From contig NZ_LYST01000031.1 of NCBI RefSeq assembly GCF_001693755.1, positions 117,417-181,416 of the forward strand: a DNA stretch of 64,000 nucleotides. Reading direction: 5' to 3'. Origin of the DNA: Gilliamella sp. wkB171 (GTDB taxonomy: Bacteria > Pseudomonadota > Gammaproteobacteria > Enterobacterales > Orbaceae). Both the position numbers and the translations under genes were made by a program. The notes under the pieces were generated by a model, which saw only the letters and a list, made by a program, of their open reading frames with translations, did not search any database and was not told the origin of the DNA. Of the stretch, positions 61,813 to 64,000 are shown piece after piece. Every line of letters starts with the position of its first letter. Positions within the stretch are counted from its first letter, which is position 1.

Positions 61813-63510
61813 ATGTTCAGAATTAAGGATTTTCACATATATAGTAAATATTCTATTTGTAAACTTTTTATAACAAAGAAAAAACTAGTTTTCTTATTTT
61901 TTACTCATTTTGCAGTTAATATTTTTAATCAATTATTATTGCAACTATCCTTTAAACGGATAGTTATTTTTAATAAAAAAATATGCTTAACGTTTAAATC
62001 AAATTTATACATTATTGGTATTCATTTTTTATTTATTCTTTTTTCACCTTATACCGAAGCGTTATCAAATATTACTGTTAAAACCATTGTAGGTAGTGCA
62101 CCTTATTTACAATTAAAATCAGATCAAGACGGAAATGTAGGGACTAAAATCAAAGGATTGAATGAATTACTTGGTTTTAGAATGCCTACAACAGAAAATA
62201 ATAACGCATTAAAATTCGTTGATGTAAGTGAATCGCTCTCTTTTGGTGGTAAACCCTTGCAAGTTCCTGAAGGAACTAAATTTTCTGATATCATTACGAT
62301 GGTTCCAGCTAATGGTCAGGCAAATGCATTATCACAATTCAACAACGTTGGTGATGATGATGGTGATGCCTCACTTACTGAAAACACAACCATAGAGGGC
62401 ACACTAACAGCAACCTGGTATGATAATAATAACGTGATAAATGATTTAAGTCGTGAATTCAATGTGTGTGGGGGGCCTTACTTTTTAAAAATTGGTGCTC
62501 AAAACGTTGCGGTATCGACTAAATACGGTCAACCTAATAAAAACATTTATGGTAGTCAACCCGTTATTACTTACCAATTTATGCTTGAGGGAGCACCTAA
62601 GTTATGCTTTGTTCAACCAGGTATGAATGTTTATAAGAATAGTTCTTACATGACTAAGTACCCTAATGGTTATAACCCAGAGGTATGGGATTCTGGTACA
62701 AGCCGATCGTCGACTTATCAACGAGGTGGTGGATTTAAAGCTGAACAATTTAAACCGATAACCGGTTTTAAATATATTACCTTCAAGTTAATCGGCTCGG
62801 GAGCCGATCAGAGTCAGTATCGTTGCCAACTAGATAGCAGCAATAGTATCAACTGGGTTACATTGCACTCTTCGGTCGCAAGTGAAGGCTTGGGTGCAAA
62901 TTGCTATGTACGTTATGACAGTGTCACTAAGCCCACAACACCCTTAACGATTAATATGGAATATACTGCTGATAAAGGCAAAACTTGGCAAAACATCGGT
63001 AAAATTACGCTCCCTATACCACAAAAATGGGCAATAATACCTACGAAAGTAAAAGGATTTTTAGATGATGATAGTTATACAGCCTACGATGAATGTAGAA
63101 GACTAATAGATGGTCAAACAATACCCAAAACAACATCCGCTCAGGTTAATGATATGTCAGAAGCAGGTAAAGCTTGGCGACAAAAATATCTGTATCGAAG
63201 AGATGAATTGACCAACTCTTTACAAGCTAACACACTAGAATGGACAGCTAAACTAATAGATAATGCCAAAAAATATACCTATTCTCGAGATTTAGGTACT
63301 TTTCTTAGCGAATGGGGCACTCAAGGATTAGGAGGCCATCTTTGGACAGCTGAAATGTATCGTACAAACAAGCCATTTTCTGTACGAGGACACCCATCAA
63401 GTGATTCGTTGGGAAGCGTTTTGGATGACGGTTTTTCTCTTGCTCAAAATCAATCAGCACACATTTTCTGCCGGGGCGAAAATGGAATTAGCGCACTCCC
63501 TACAAGATAA
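61813..63510 (+). CDS. Secreted Cys-containing protein, paralogue B (adhesin-like, function unknown)
   Basis: A 565-residue product from ATG 61813 (a TTG two codons earlier is unlikely). The hydrophobic, basic N-terminus is unusually long; the likely cleavage TEA|LS is at about residue 83, with LFILFSPYTEA as the core, so a later non-ATG start or an extended signal peptide is possible. Mature motifs parallel paralogue A: TIVGSAPYLQL, DDDGD (181-185), CGGPYFL (219), VSTKYGQPN, LCFVQPG (265), VWDSG-GGFK, then DECRRLIDGQTIPKTTSAQ (427), GTFLSEWG (495-502), WTAE (511) and IFCRG (551-555). The order C-LP-EWG-WTSE-CR resembles C-type-lectin-like adhesin ends. No barrel or anchor. Function inferred only. 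Confidence 0.6.
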   Translation: MFRIKDFHIYSKYSICKLFITKKKLVFLFFTHFAVNIFNQLLLQLSFKRIVIFNKKICLTFKSNLYIIGIHFLFILFSPYTEALSNITVKTIVGSAPYLQLKSDQDGNVGTKIKGLNELLGFRMPTTENNNALKFVDVSESLSFGGKPLQVPEGTKFSDIITMVPANGQANALSQFNNVGDDDGDASLTENTTIEGTLTATWYDNNNVINDLSREFNVCGGPYFLKIGAQNVAVSTKYGQPNKNIYGSQPVITYQFMLEGAPKLCFVQPGMNVYKNSSYMTKYPNGYNPEVWDSGTSRSSTYQRGGGFKAEQFKPITGFKYITFKLIGSGADQSQYRCQLDSSNSINWVTLHSSVASEGLGANCYVRYDSVTKPTTPLTINMEYTADKGKTWQNIGKITLPIPQKWAIIPTKVKGFLDDDSYTAYDECRRLIDGQTIPKTTSAQVNDMSEAGKAWRQKYLYRRDELTNSLQANTLEWTAKLIDNAKKYTYSRDLGTFLSEWGTQGLGGHLWTAEMYRTNKPFSVRGHPSSDSLGSVLDDGFSLAQNQSAHIFCRGENGISALPTR

Positions 63511-63993
63511 AAGCATTACCTAATAAATTATATGTTGTTAGTCGTTTGTCAGGTTAGATATTGATAATCTGACAAATTGTCCATAACGTGGTATTTAACT
63601 ACATTATAATTATAGTCAAAATACCACTTAGGTCGTAAAACTGTTATTTCGAAAATCCAGCCCTATTGTCTCAGATTTTACTTTTGCTGAGTCGTCAAAC
63701 GTCAAACGGGTAAAATTGTTATGTCGATTCATTCATTCGGCGCAATAATTCTTCATAAAAAATAATATTATTATCGTTTTTGATATGGCTTTAATCCTTT
63801 ATAGTCATTCCACTTCATATCACTATAATCTATATCAATTGTATGTTGAATTATGCCTGTAAATTAATTTGTTGATTTACAAATTTAAACAATTATTTAT
63901 AGATTATTATATTCAAATATGTGAAAATTAAAAAAACAATCAACACTGTGCTGTTATACCGTTAAGTGATAACTAATGTTATAGGTTTGATAT
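63511..63993. other. Intergenic region downstream of paralogue B with hairpins
   Basis: About 480 bases. Holds a stem TTTGTCAG / CTGACAAA (63545-63552 to 63570-63577), a larger inverted repeat GTGGTATTT-ACTA / TAGT-AAATACCAC (63588-63627), and the second direct-repeat copy (63712-63985). The first hairpin may terminate paralogue B; neither has a strong T-run. Confidence 0.6.
63712..63985. repeat. Degenerate direct repeat, copy 2
   Basis: Counterpart of 61538-61800. The end TATAGGTTTGATATATG matches TTAGGTTTTGTGTATG at the paralogue B start, so the repeat carries the same 5' flank up to the initiation codon. Confidence 0.8.
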
Positions 63994-64000
63994 ATGTTTA
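63994..64000 (+). other. Predicted start of a third secreted paralogue (runs off window)
   Basis: Only ATGTTTA is visible. Its position after the second direct repeat equals that of the paralogue B start (ATGTTC), and paralogues A and B both begin Met-Phe. A third tandem copy beginning here is inferred, not seen. Confidence 0.45.

Overview
The window is an AT-rich gammaproteobacterial chromosome segment. Gene content and protein similarity resemble enteric bacteria (the dcw cluster end, recX-recA-alaS-csrA-tRNA synteny, rspAB with its neighbours, leuABCD with an attenuator). The low GC, the rearranged gene order and the mix of enteric-like and Pasteurellaceae-like operons suggest the Orbales (Gilliamella, Orbus or relatives, mostly insect-gut symbionts). 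That placement is an inference from overall character, not from a marker-gene comparison. No phage, insertion sequence or CRISPR array is visible.

Layout. 1-4.4 kb: ftsQ-ftsA-ftsZ-lpxC (cell division and lipid A), then the nucleotidase gene yfbR. 5.0-7.5 kb: a large autotransporter on the minus strand. 7.6-12.6 kb: a malate-fermentation locus (sensor kinase, response regulator, malic enzyme and 2-hydroxycarboxylate transporter). 12.8-16.4 kb: an ABC importer whose gene order recalls Haemophilus molABC, with an extra ModA-like protein and a ModE-type palindrome upstream; together these point to molybdate or tungstate. 16.5-19.4 kb: small accessory genes (hydrolase, lipoprotein, LPS-kinase-like protein, GIY-YIG protein). 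19.4-22.5 kb: srkA, engB and argD, with a double ARG box. 22.5-28.5 kb: yggX-mltC and the anaerobic formate genes focA-pflB-pflA. 28.5-36.3 kb, minus strand: rarD-like, serS, three tRNA-Arg, tRNA-Ser, csrA, alaS, recX, recA with a LexA box. 36.6-40.2 kb: pqiABC. 40.2-42.5 kb: fused pabB-pabC, and pabA. 42.7-48.8 kb: rspA-rspB-ydfJ-ydfI-rspR, a complete sugar-acid operon under a CRP-type site. 49.3-52.9 kb: acylphosphatase, lptC-lptA-lptB-rpoN. 53-58.8 kb: yafE-like methyltransferase and leuDCBA with leader peptide and attenuator. 58.9-64 kb: two paralogous secreted proteins flanking nfsB, with the apparent start of a third copy at the right edge.

How it fits together. Metabolically the region describes a facultative anaerobe. 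Malate can be imported and decarboxylated to pyruvate, pyruvate cleaved by PFL to formate and acetyl-CoA, and formate exported by FocA. Hexuronate-type sugar acids can feed 2-keto-3-deoxygluconate through the rsp operon. Leucine, folate and arginine genes indicate at least partial biosynthetic independence. The envelope is served by LpxC, LptABC, PqiABC, MltC, the autotransporter and the tandem secreted proteins. The most novel-looking part is the right end: a family of Cys-containing secreted proteins with a possible lectin-like C-terminus, apparently expanding by tandem duplication together with its 5' region.
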